Shown here piece by piece: positions 1 to 10,698 of a DNA stretch of 10,698 nucleotides (its first letter is position 1; every line of letters begins with the position of its first letter). Both the position numbers and the translations under genes were made by a program. Where the stretch lies: contig JNEM01009157.1 of NCBI GenBank assembly GCA_000697335.1, forward strand, positions 1-10,698. Direction: 5' to 3'. The stretch is from Conidiobolus incongruus B7586. Its lineage: Eukaryota > Entomophthoromycota > Entomophthoromycetes > Entomophthorales > Conidiobolaceae. The notes below the pieces were generated by a model. That model did not search any database and was not told the DNA's origin. It saw only the letters and a program-made list of their open reading frames with translations.

Positions 1-1026
1 TTATTTAAAAATTTAAAAATAACAAAATAATAATTATAAAATAACCTTTTTAATTTTTAATCTTAACTTAACTTAATTAAATATTTTGATTTTAATTAAA
101 AAAATTATTAAAGTTTTCCCTTTAGTGAAAAATTTAAATTAATTTTAAAATATATTTAAAAAGTTTAAAATAAAATTAAATCTTTTTAATATAAAATATT
201 AATTGTTTTATATCTTATAAACTTAAAAAAGTTAGAAAAACTAAAGATAAATATATTGAGCTTTAATTTTCTTATTATTATCAGAAACTTACCAATTTAT
301 AACTTATTTTAATTATATTTTGAGTTTTAATATCTTAACTAATTATTAACTAAATATAATTAATTATATTACTTTATTATTATTAAATATATATAGATTT
401 AATTATTTAATTTAGATTTATTTCATTAAATATTAATTAAGTTATATATAAAAATATAAGTGGTTTTTATTTTATGATTTATTTTTATAAATTAATGTAT
501 TATATTTATTTATTTTAAATTTATATAATAATATTTCCAAAAAAATATTTAGTGATTGATAAAACTGTGGTTTAATAGTTCAAATATATATAATAAAAAT
601 AATAATTAATAATTCAAAAATCAGTTTAAATATAACTATTATTGACTTTATAATGGTTGAATTGAGTTAAATATAATTGTTTTTGTGTATTGAATATGTC
701 AAATTATAAACTTATACTACCTGTAGAAATGATAAAATTAAAAATTTTTTGTTTTAAGAAAATTGTGAGATTTGAGAATATAAAAGAAATAAATATAATT
801 AGATATCAATAAATTCAAAAATCAATTAGTCAATTGGTTGATATATTAAAGAAAAGTGATAATTTGAAATAGATAAAAAAGAAGAAAAATGAAACTAAGA
901 TAAGTTTAAAAATTAAGAAATGAATCAATTTTGAAAAATATGTAGATATTATAATAAAAATATGATGAAATTAGATTAATAATGAGAATAACAATAATAA
1001 ATTATATGTATAATCCTATCCAATAT
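1..1026. other. AT-rich intergenic spacer
   Basis: This stretch is almost entirely A and T, with dense stops in all frames and only very short open frames. I see no conserved protein block, no tandem repeat and no RNA gene until the tRNA-Leu. It resembles the other spacers in the window. The last 25 nt probably hold the tRNA-Leu upstream promoter element. Confidence 0.8.
1003..1013 (+). promoter_or_regulatory. Possible TATA element of the tRNA-Leu gene
   Basis: The sequence TATATGTATAA lies about 14-24 nt upstream of the mature tRNA 5' end, and a CAA triplet follows at 1021-1023. An upstream TATA-like element plus CAA near the start is a known TFIIIB/Pol III arrangement in fission yeast and plants. 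In DNA this AT-rich the TATA match alone is weak evidence. Confidence 0.3.
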
Positions 1027-1108
1027 GGACAGATGGCCGAGTGGTCTAAGGCGCCACGTTAAGGCCGTGGTCTCTTCGGAGGCGAGAGTTCGAACCTCTC
1101 TCTGTTCA
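1027..1108 (+). tRNA. tRNA-Leu, anticodon AAG
   Basis: This is a cytosolic class II tRNA that decodes CUU and, after A34-to-inosine editing, other CUN codons. The acceptor stem GGACAGA pairs with TCTGTTC, with one G-T wobble. The D stem is GCC/GGC. The anticodon stem is CCACG/CGTGG around loop TTAAGGC, giving anticodon AAG. The long variable arm is CTC-TTCG-GAG, as expected for Leu. The T arm GAGAG-TTCGAAC-CTCTC is perfect, and the discriminator base is A. CCA is not encoded, as in eukaryotes. Internal A box (TGGCCGAGTGG) and B box (GTTCGAACC) promoters are intact. There is no anticodon-loop intron. The length is 82 nt, and the gene faces the SERCA gene tail to tail. Confidence 0.97.
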
Positions 1109-1116
1109 TTGTAACG

Positions 1117-1122
1117 TTTTTT
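1117..1122 (+). terminator. Pol III T-run terminator of tRNA-Leu
   Basis: A T6 run begins nine nt after the discriminator base, as expected for RNA polymerase III termination. It leaves a short 3' trailer for RNase Z removal. Confidence 0.8.
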
Positions 1123-1616
1123 GTTTTAAATTACTCAACTCCATTTTTTAGTTCAGATCTAGTATTATACCAAATAAAGATAACAAAGAGCCTCGATGGG
1201 TAATGATTTTTATGATTTATTTTATTGTTAGGTTAAAGCTAATTGATTTGATACTTTATTAGATAACTATACTCAATCCATCGATTGTTTCAAATCTTTT
1301 ACAAATAAAATTAATATTCAATTATGATATTCTAATTATCAAATTTTCTGTATAATTGCTAATATTTTTGGTTGTGAAAATATACACCACTATCCAATTC
1401 AATATAGAATATATTAATTTTCATTTTAAGTTAGTTTTCGCTACTGAATTATATTTATATTACTGTAATCCAAGAAATGAATAAATTACATTGGTTAATA
1501 TATGTATAAAATTAATTGAAGTTAATTTGAAATAATTAAAAATATATTAAATAACAAAATTGATTATTATCAAAATGAGAAAAATATTAATGGTTTAATT
1601 AATGTTGGCTACTATA
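1123..1616. other. Spacer between convergent tRNA-Leu and SERCA genes
   Basis: This AT-rich spacer lies between a + strand tRNA gene and the - strand SERCA stop codon. It must contain the SERCA 3' UTR. I found no clear AATAAA on the - strand in the first 100 nt or so after the stop. No other gene or repeat is visible. Confidence 0.7.
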
Positions 1617-4820
<3,204 letters not shown>

Positions 4821-4984
4821 CAGTTATAAAATTAATAATTCAAAATCTAATTCAATTGATGAAAGAGTGTTGTACTATATTAATGATAATAATGATATAT
4901 TAATGCTGAATTTTATTTTGAATTACTAATCCAATAAATTCAAATAATTGCGTTTATCCATCATTTATATATGGATTTGCTGTC

Positions 4985-4994
4985 AATCGCGATT
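4985..4994. promoter_or_regulatory. 10-bp palindrome in SERCA upstream region
   Basis: AATCGCGATT is a perfect palindrome with a CGCG core in otherwise AT-rich DNA, about 165 nt upstream of the SERCA ATG. It could be a dimeric transcription factor site. The assignment is inferred from position and symmetry only. Confidence 0.25.
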
Positions 4995-5078
4995 AAGTAA
5001 TCATTCATTTGATTAATCAAGCCATTCCTGAAGATCTAATATTTTTAGATGAGAATAACTAAGTATTAATTAATTCTT

Positions 5079-5153
5079 AACACGTCAAAATATTTTGATT
5101 TAATATGATAATAATATTAATAATGAAAATTATGGATAAATTTATGACGTGTT
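5079..5153. repeat. Inverted repeat AACACGTCA / TGACGTGTT
   Basis: A perfect 9-bp inverted repeat has arms at 5079-5087 and 5145-5153 separated by 57 nt. The arms contain TGACGTG, a bZIP-type half-site. Confidence 0.6.
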
Positions 5154-5242
5154 GAATCGCCTTTCATTTTCTCAGAAAGGACTTTGATAATGGGCATTGG
5201 GGCTTAATTGGGACTTTGTTGGACGAATCATGATTCAACACG
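5148..5242. repeat. 11-bp inverted repeat CGTGTTGAATC / GATTCAACACG
   Basis: The arms at 5148-5158 and 5232-5242 are perfectly complementary and enclose 73 nt of relatively GC-rich sequence. The enclosed part holds a small hairpin CCTTTC/GAAAGG (5160-5165 and 5175-5180). It also holds a direct repeat GGACTTTG (5179-5186 and 5211-5218) and the palindrome GAATCATGATTC (5225-5236), which overlaps the right arm. It could be clustered protein-binding sites or the closing stem of a structured RNA. Confidence 0.6.
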
Positions 5243-6173
5243 AAAAGTGTAAAGTATTGAGATGAAAATTTAATTTGAATATATTCAAATAATCAAGTTA
5301 ACACAACCTTTCATATTAAAATAGAATCATTAATAATAATATGTACTTAATGAAAAATTAATATAACTAAAAATATGTAATATTTTATAATAAATATAAG
5401 AAAAAATAAAAATTTACTTTATAAATATACCAATCAAATTGGAAAAAATATATTTTGTGACATAAGACAATATTTCGAATATAATTATGAATAAAAACAA
5501 TCAGATTAATGCTATTAAAAGTCAAACATTAACAAAACATTTCTATATCCTAATAACAGCTTACACCCATTACAAACTTTAGAAACAATCTTTCGATTAC
5601 AGTTAATTGAAAAAACCATCGGGAAATAACTTCTTAAAATAAAAATAACATTATAAATATTATTTTGATGTATCATCAAAAATTTTTATTACAACATGTA
5701 AAATATTAGCAAAATAGTTACTTATTAGCAAAATCACAATTACGAATTAATACAAAGACAGTGAAAAATAAAAATTACAATAACGATCAAATAGGATTTT
5801 TGTTCCATGTGTAGATATAAAAATTGGGATAATAAGAAGTTAAAATGTATAAAATTATTTAATAAAAAATAGCAAAACCATTTAAGATCAAAAAAATAAA
5901 AAATTAGAGTAGAAAAAAATAGTATGATTACAAAACAAATAATTAAAACAATGAATAAAATGTGAATTAATTCCATAAAATATTGATTAAAATGAGATAA
6001 CAAGAGCGAAAGATTTCAAAGAAATCGAAAATAAAAGATTAAAATATTATAGAAATAAAAGGATAGGAAATATAAACGAAAAAATGAAAAAGAATAAAAT
6101 AAATAGTATAAAAAAAGAATACGAAAATTAATTGTTTAAGATAACAATAAAGAATAAAATAATAGTTAGAGAT

Positions 6174-6179
6174 TATAAA
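6174..6179 (+). promoter_or_regulatory. Possible TATA element of the tRNA-Asp gene
   Basis: TATAAA lies 29-34 nt upstream of the mature tRNA 5' end, a position used by TFIIIB in some fungi and plants. The AT-rich background makes a chance match likely. Confidence 0.3.
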
Positions 6180-6207
6180 CAAAAAGAACTTAAAATGAAA
6201 TTACTAA

Positions 6208-6279
6208 TCTTCGATAGTATAGTGGTGAGTATCCCCGCCTGTCACGCGGGTGACCTGGGTTCAATTCCCAGTCGGAGAG
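6208..6279 (+). tRNA. tRNA-Asp, anticodon GTC
   Basis: This 72-nt cytosolic tRNA decodes GAU and GAC. The acceptor stem TCTTCGA pairs with TCGGAGA, with one T-G wobble. The D arm GTATAGTGGTGAGTAT is typical of eukaryotic tRNA-Asp. The anticodon stem CCCGC/GCGGG closes loop CTGTCAC, giving anticodon GTC. The T arm is CTGGG-TTCAATT-CCCAG, and the discriminator is G, an Asp identity base. There is no intron and no encoded CCA. Internal A and B boxes are present. It stands alone between SERCA and Ada3. Confidence 0.97.
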
Positions 6280-6301
6280 TCCGTTCTGCTGATGTAGTTT
6301 A

Positions 6302-6308
6302 TTTTTTT
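6302..6308 (+). terminator. Pol III T-run terminator of tRNA-Asp
   Basis: A T7 run is the first run of four or more T after the tRNA. It implies a 22-nt trailer, longer than that of the tRNA-Leu gene. A second T7 run follows at 6317-6323 as a possible backup. Confidence 0.65.
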
Positions 6309-7265
6309 CATTTTCATTTTTTTAATCAATAATTTGGATTAAGTATCAAATCATTTTAAGTAATATGCTTATATAGAACTTTCATATTAAACCAATTAAA
6401 TTATTAATATAGTAACATCTCGACTCTCCTCAAGTAGTTTTTTCATAACATAGTTCTATTCAATATATATAATTCCATTTTACAATATTAACATCATTTG
6501 AAATAAATTATTATAAATTTCGTTATAAAATAATTTAACAATTTTTGAATTTGATATCAAATTTTTACTACACAGAATAATAAATAATAATTATCTTATT
6601 TAAAAATCATTAATTTCAGAATTTAAATATATTAATTCAATAATGTAATATATTTCGCAAAGTTTATATTACAAGGTAATGATATTTTCTATAAAATGCT
6701 AACTTGAATAAATATTAGATTTAAATTAATTACAATACTATGGATTAACTTGATATTGATATCTTTAGTGTATAATAAACATAACATTAAACTAAGATTG
6801 AATATACAATTATATAATCAGAGATATAATTATAAATTATATTTGAATTCAAAAATCTAAATATTGAAAAGTTAATTTATTAAAATATAAACGATTGAAT
6901 TTAAATATGATAGAAAACTCAATGTAGACTATAGAGCGTGGTTGATTTTGAGATATTCTAACTTTCTGTATTTAATAAAATATGATTCCGGATTTTAAAA
7001 AATATTACTTAATATTCATTTGAACATGCCAATACACATTTCAATTTGATAATCCAAATCTCCTTTATCCTTGATGATTACTAATGTTGTTTCGACTATT
7101 AATAATCATTTATAATTTTTTGAAATTTTATTCAATAATTAAAAAAATATGAGAAACTATGCTAATAGCGATGATATAATTCACATTTATCAAATAATAG
7201 AATTGACCCCTATAAACAGATTAAATAATCTAAAATTATTATTTTTATCAGATGGATCAATTAGT
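6309..7265. other. AT-rich spacer between tRNA-Asp and Ada3
   Basis: This spacer separates the + strand tRNA-Asp from the 3' end of the - strand Ada3 gene. It should contain the Ada3 3' UTR. An AATAAA on the - strand at 7127-7132, about 135 nt past the stop, is a possible poly(A) signal. Slightly less AT-rich patches at about 6418-6440 and 7025-7100 gave no recognisable gene or snoRNA. Confidence 0.6.
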
Positions 7266-9257
7266 TCAATAACCTTGATTAATTTTAATCAGATTTGAAC
7301 TGTTCTTCGTCAGCAGCATCACCGACACAATATCTTTATATATCGATTCCTTGGGCAGATCATAATTCTCTTTCTTGAAGAGGGGTGAAAGAGCTGCAAG
7401 GAACCTCTGTCTTCGATCGAGAGCCGCAAGTGTCGATTCGGAAAGCGGCCGAAGCGAAGTCAATTTCTTTTTCTTTGCTCTGAGAGATTTAAGACGTTTA
7501 AGATAGCACTGCTCTACAGTCTTGTCCAATTCATCCAAAATCGCTGAATATTCTTGATAAGCGATATGCTCCTGAGCTATCTGAAGTAATCGATGTTTAC
7601 GCTGTTGGTTGACACGCACTTGCTCACGAAGCTGCTTTTGTAGTTTCTTAAGTTCTGCAACAACCGGCGTGTCTTCAGTTTCAGCAGGATTCTCAAGATC
7701 CTCCTCCTGGATAAGTCCAAGGAAGAGGAGTTCACGACGAACTCTCTTTTCAAAATCATTGTCAAAAATGGATTCACGTTTTGTGTGGATGGAGTTTGAT
7801 TCTGAGTATGCTCGATCCCTTCATCTTCTGTATCATCTTCTGGAGGTGGAGGCATATCTATCTGCTCCTGAAGAAGTGCAGCGAACAATCGAGTTGAAAA
7901 AGGCCCAGCTAATGATGTGGATGGTTGATCAGGAGCCAATATTGTGCCATCTTTGCTAGAGACTGACAGTTTGCGATCTTTTTCATTCCATCGTTCTTTA
8001 TAATGCTTTCCAACTGGAGGAGTTACAAGATATGGCTCAATGTCATTCTAGCTATTGATGAGTTAACATTATCACTTCAAAAAATAAGCTAGTTACCTGA
8101 GTTTGAAGTACTTTGAGGTCGTCTTCAGTGATATTTCTTAGATAAGGATCCAACCAATTATAAAATGTAGTAATAGGTGTTTGATTAGTACTATTCTGCT
8201 TAGTAAAATCTTCCTCAATCCCTAATAAAGCATCCGATAGCTTTGATTGGCATTGCACTCCAACAGGTCGTGGAGGAAGTGGTTTGAGTTGAATTGCCTC
8301 CTGTATTTTAGTTTTAATCGCCTCAAGACTTATTCTAGATACACGAGGAGGAAGCGGCGAGCGAAGTGCTTCATTAGTTTCCAGATTAGATACTTCAGAG
8401 GATGGCGTCGGGCGATTTGACTATTAAAATCATAATTTAATACTGCAAAAAGAAGATTTTATATTATCAGAGTTACCAATATTTTACTTGGTTTACTCTT
8501 ATTATTTCTTCTGGGGGAAGCTTTTGCCTTCTCTTTCACTGAAGGAGGTAATAATTCAGGCTCTAAAAAAGGTCAGTTTATTAATATTTATTACTGAATA
8601 CACAATCGAACTATACAAATACCTAAGACAGGTGTATTTCGATTTGACCGCGACCTTAATCTAGAACTATTAATATTATTAGTATCAAAGTAAAGCTAAA
8701 AAAAATATACAATAATTCAAATAAAACATATATACCTAGATCTAAGTTCTCTTTCAGGAGTTTCTTCTTTAACTAAAATGACGACAATAAATAAAATTAA
8801 AAATAAAACAAATAAATGTGTTACCAATTGGAATAGGAGGTTTCAATAGATCATCTTCAGTTTTCACAATCATTGTGCGCGTCCTCTTACTCTTTTTATC
8901 TTCTAACACAGGTTTAAATTCATCACTATTAGAATTATCTCTACCCTGGTCTTCATTTTCAACATTAGCTTCATCTTCCTCAACTTCGGAATCTGACAAA
9001 CTATCAGCATTTCCCCTCAACCGTTTCCTTATATAATGGTTAAATTTCTTAGTATCTTCATCGATTTGATTAGTAGAACTATTTAACTCCAACTCCAAAT
9101 CAATTAAATAGTTTTTAATATTAATTAAGTCTAACTTGGTAAAAGGCGGAGTTTTTGAGCTATTTGAATCAATATAATCTCTTAATAAAGTTTGAAAATT
9201 GGACAATTTAGCTTTATCAATAAAAGTATAAGTATTTAGTTTAGGTTTTGATCTCAT
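7266..9257 (-). CDS. Ada3/Tada3 subunit of the SAGA/ADA histone acetyltransferase module, six exons, one frame break
   Basis: Ada3 links Gcn5-Ada2 to the rest of SAGA and supports nucleosome acetylation in the nucleus. Exons, in gene order: 8825-9257, 8736-8772, 8623-8666, 8477-8562, 8097-8420 and 7266-8047, ending in TGA. Introns are 52, 69, 60, 56 and 49 nt. The first five exons join in phase without stops. Exon 6 is one base short of a whole frame, and with that base the protein would be about 568 residues. Blocks matching Ada3 from memory: FYNWLDPY (about 286-293), PPVGKHYKERW (about 318-328), GPFSTRLFAALLQEQI (356-371), then FEKRVRREL, NQQRKHRLLQIAQ and a C-terminal ALDRRQRF. The N-terminal half is poorly conserved, with an acidic Ser/Asp/Glu stretch (about 85-113) and a basic KKSKRTR (about 121) that may be a nuclear signal. 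The ATG at 9257 is the first in a long clean frame. Confidence 0.9.
7764..7768 (-). other. One-base frame break at a T5 run in Ada3 exon 6
   Basis: Coding up to the block ...QNVNPF runs in one frame and the conserved block FDNDFEKRVRREL in another, offset by one base. The switch falls in or next to a run of five T on the coding strand, and a run of six T would give a single continuous frame. Both sides match Ada3, so the break is internal to one gene. Confidence 0.8.
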
Positions 9258-9897
9258 TATTAAATAAATAAAAGATATAAATTAGAGAATTTATATCAAA
9301 TACAAAATATTTAGTCAATGATAATATATTTTAATGCTATTAGTTTAGCTGTATTTTGAATTTTTAAAAATTCTGAGAAAATAATAACCAAATACTTCTA
9401 ATTATTAATGATAGTTTAGAAAAAATCTGAAAGTACCATATCAAATAAAATAAATTGAAATGAATTTGAGGTATAATAATTTCAAATTAATTATCACAAA
9501 AATTAATATCTAATCAGTATAAAAATATAAATTTAATAAATGTATAATGATTCAAATTATGCTAGTAATAGATTATAATTTGTGATGATTGCTAACTTTA
9601 GATATAATTATATATTCCATCAATTCAGATCATATCAACATAAAACAATTCAACAATTTAAATAATTTTTTGAATAAATCAAAACTCAAGTAACCTTTAT
9701 TTGACAACAATATCATTCAAACGATAACAAAAGTTTTCAGTTTAGCATTTAATAAATGCAAAGATAATAATTAATATTTAAAAATGTATATAAAAAAATA
9801 GAATTTTCCCATAATTCCATATAAATGTATGAATAGATGATTTTAATGAAACAAATTAGACAAATGATGAAGGTTAATTCAATCCAAGAAAATAAAA
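9258..9897. promoter_or_regulatory. Divergent spacer between Ada3 and the Rag GTPase gene
   Basis: These 640 nt of AT-rich DNA separate the Ada3 start (-) from the RagA start (+), so they must hold both promoters and 5' UTRs. I see no CCAAT box pair or strong repeat of the kind found upstream of SERCA. Open frames here, such as the one at 9749-9943 on -, are low-complexity products of base composition. Confidence 0.5.
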
Positions 9898-10698
9898 ATG
9901 AAGAAAAAAGTAACACAGTTATAAAAAAGGATATATCAATCAAACAACTAATTTATACATTAGGTTTTATTAATGGGAAAGAGTGGAAGTGGTAAGACTT
10001 CTATGAGGTCTATCATCTTCTCCAATTACATCGCCAGGGATACCAGAAGATTAGGTGCTACTCGTAAGCTTAAGATTCATTAAACTTATGAATAAACTAA
10101 TGATTTTATCTAGTTGATGTGGAACATTCCCACGTAAGATTTTTAGGTAATTTGGTTTTAAATCTTTGGGACTGTGGAGGGTATTTAATTATTTAATTAT
10201 TTAAACTAAAATATTTATTTTATTTTAATAGTCAAGAAGCTTTTATGGAAAATTACTTTACTAGTCAAAAAGACCATATTTTTAGAAATGTCGAAGTTTT
10301 GATTTATGTATTTGACGTTGAAAGTAGAGATCCTGTAAAAGATTTCCAATATTATCATACTTGTATCGAAGCTATCCAAGCTAACTCTAAAGATGCTAAA
10401 ATTTTCTGTTTGATACATAAAATGGATTTAGTTCAAGAGGATTTGAGAGATCATGTAATTTATTTTTTAATAATATTCACTGGGATTGAAATTAATTAAA
10501 TTTAGATTTTTGAACAAAGAGTGCAAGAATTGAAGAATCTTAGTCAACCATTAGAAATTAGCGCTTTTAAAACCTCTATTTGGGATGAAACTCTATATCA
10601 GGTAATATAAAGCATCATTGATTTATTTATCACCAAATATTAATGCTTGCTTATAGGCATGGTCTTCTATTGTTTATAGTCTTGTACCAAATGTCAAG
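9898..10698 (+). CDS. RagA/Gtr1-type GTPase, 5' part, six exons, cut by the window end
   Basis: RagA/B (Gtr1 in yeast) pairs with RagC/D (Gtr2) on the lysosome or vacuole and recruits TORC1 when amino acids are present. Exons: 9898-9909, 9964-10063, 10114-10180, 10232-10454, 10506-10601 and 10657-10698. Introns are 54, 50, 51, 51 and 55 nt, and all junctions keep frame. The 180 visible residues begin [18 protein letters not shown], matching human RagA from its internal MKKK onward. G1 is GKSGSGKT (9-16), G3 is WDCGGQ (56-61) and G4 is HKMD (122-125). The Rag-specific block [14 protein letters not shown] is at 157-170. Full-length family members are about 310 residues, so the C-terminal roadblock-type domain lies beyond the window. 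RagA/B is favoured over RagC/D by the P-loop, the [13 protein letters not shown] block and HKMD. Nothing is broken in the visible part. Confidence 0.96.

Larger units (their letters stand above)
5079..5242 (-). promoter_or_regulatory. Candidate SERCA upstream promoter island with CCAAT boxes and CGTGTT repeats
   Basis: This island is visibly richer in G and C than the surrounding spacer. Read toward SERCA, it carries two CCAAT pentamers (complements at 5207-5211 and 5196-5200) spaced 11 bp apart, about one helical turn. Three copies of a CGTGTT motif flank or bound it in alternating orientation, two of them with a TGA prefix (TGACGTG, a bZIP/CRE-like half-site). CCAAT boxes bind the NF-Y/HAP complex, and TGACGTG is a typical bZIP core. 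The island lies about 260-420 nt upstream of the SERCA ATG. That it controls SERCA is an inference; a structured RNA or a distal element are alternatives. Confidence 0.4.
4821..6207. other. Spacer between SERCA and tRNA-Asp, mostly featureless
   Basis: This is 1.4 kb of AT-rich DNA upstream of SERCA (-) and upstream of tRNA-Asp (+). It contains one GC-richer island at about 5079-5242, described separately, and a 10-bp palindrome AATCGCGATT at 4985-4994 about 165 nt upstream of the SERCA start. A long - strand open frame at 5740-6003 is low-complexity Phe/Ile/Leu from AT-rich sequence and is not considered a gene. The stretch 5245-6170 shows nothing else I can support. Confidence 0.6.

Noticed and set aside
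5740-6003. 87-codon - strand frame with a membrane-like Phe/Ile/Leu sequence
   Set aside because: The composition is what AT-rich spacer gives by chance, and it has no conserved block or GC contrast. The 9749-9943 frame is rejected for the same reason.
6132-6332. 66-codon + strand frame
   Set aside because: It runs across the tRNA-Asp gene, and its only non-AT-rich part is the tRNA itself.
7072-7130. C/D box snoRNA suggested by TTGATGA
   Set aside because: Box C lacks the leading purine, and no convincing box D or terminal stem is present.
7756-7787. A 32-nt intron to explain the Ada3 frame switch
   Set aside because: It would restore frame, but it is much shorter than all other introns here (49-69 nt), has a GTGAAT donor and AAAAG end, and would remove the conserved DFEK residues.
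7609-7959. Open frame on + antisense to Ada3 exon 6
   Set aside because: Serine-rich complement of an Ada3 block that is clearly coding on -.
8667-8702. Early acceptor in Ada3 intron 2 as the main splice site
   Set aside because: It gives a hydrophobic stretch and a stop within a few codons. The later acceptor gives a clean frame that joins the next exon in phase.
9973-9975. Rag GTPase start at the internal ATG of exon 2
   Set aside because: It would drop the first strand of the G domain. The upstream MKKK exon with intact splice sites matches the family exactly.

Overview
The window is nuclear DNA from a eukaryote with very AT-rich spacers, short spliceosomal introns (49-69 nt, GT...AG, often with a CTAAT-like branch site) and intronless cytosolic-type tRNA genes. 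The protein genes point to Opisthokonta, most likely an early-diverging AT-rich fungus. The SERCA pump has the [11 protein letters not shown] variant that I associate with fungi and plants, and the Ada3 C-terminus is yeast/fungal in style. The RagA N-terminus is nearly identical to the animal protein. This placement is an inference; an AT-rich amoebozoan is not excluded.

Layout: 1-1026 is AT-rich spacer. A tRNA-Leu(AAG) lies on + at 1027-1108. A five-exon SERCA-type Ca2+-ATPase lies on - at 1617-4820 and is complete at 998 codons plus stop, except for an in-frame TAA at codon 108. Spacer 4821-6207 holds a GC-richer promoter-like island near 5079-5242. A tRNA-Asp(GTC) lies on + at 6208-6279, followed by spacer 6280-7265. 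A six-exon Ada3/Tada3 gene lies on - at 7266-9257 and is complete apart from a one-base frame break at a T5 run. A 640-nt divergent spacer separates it from a RagA/Gtr1-type GTPase on + (9898 to beyond the window end), of which six exons and the first 180 residues are visible.

The genes are unrelated housekeeping functions: ER calcium uptake, the SAGA/ADA histone acetyltransferase module, TORC1 amino-acid signalling and two tRNAs. Nothing suggests an operon, gene cluster or mobile element. I rebuilt all gene models by hand from splice signals and conserved protein blocks. Phases close exactly in every gene except at the Ada3 break.

I found no novel multi-gene system. The observations most worth a second look are the TAA replacing the near-invariant Gln in SERCA, the single-base break in Ada3, the structured promoter island upstream of SERCA, and the 12-nt first coding exon of the Rag gene.
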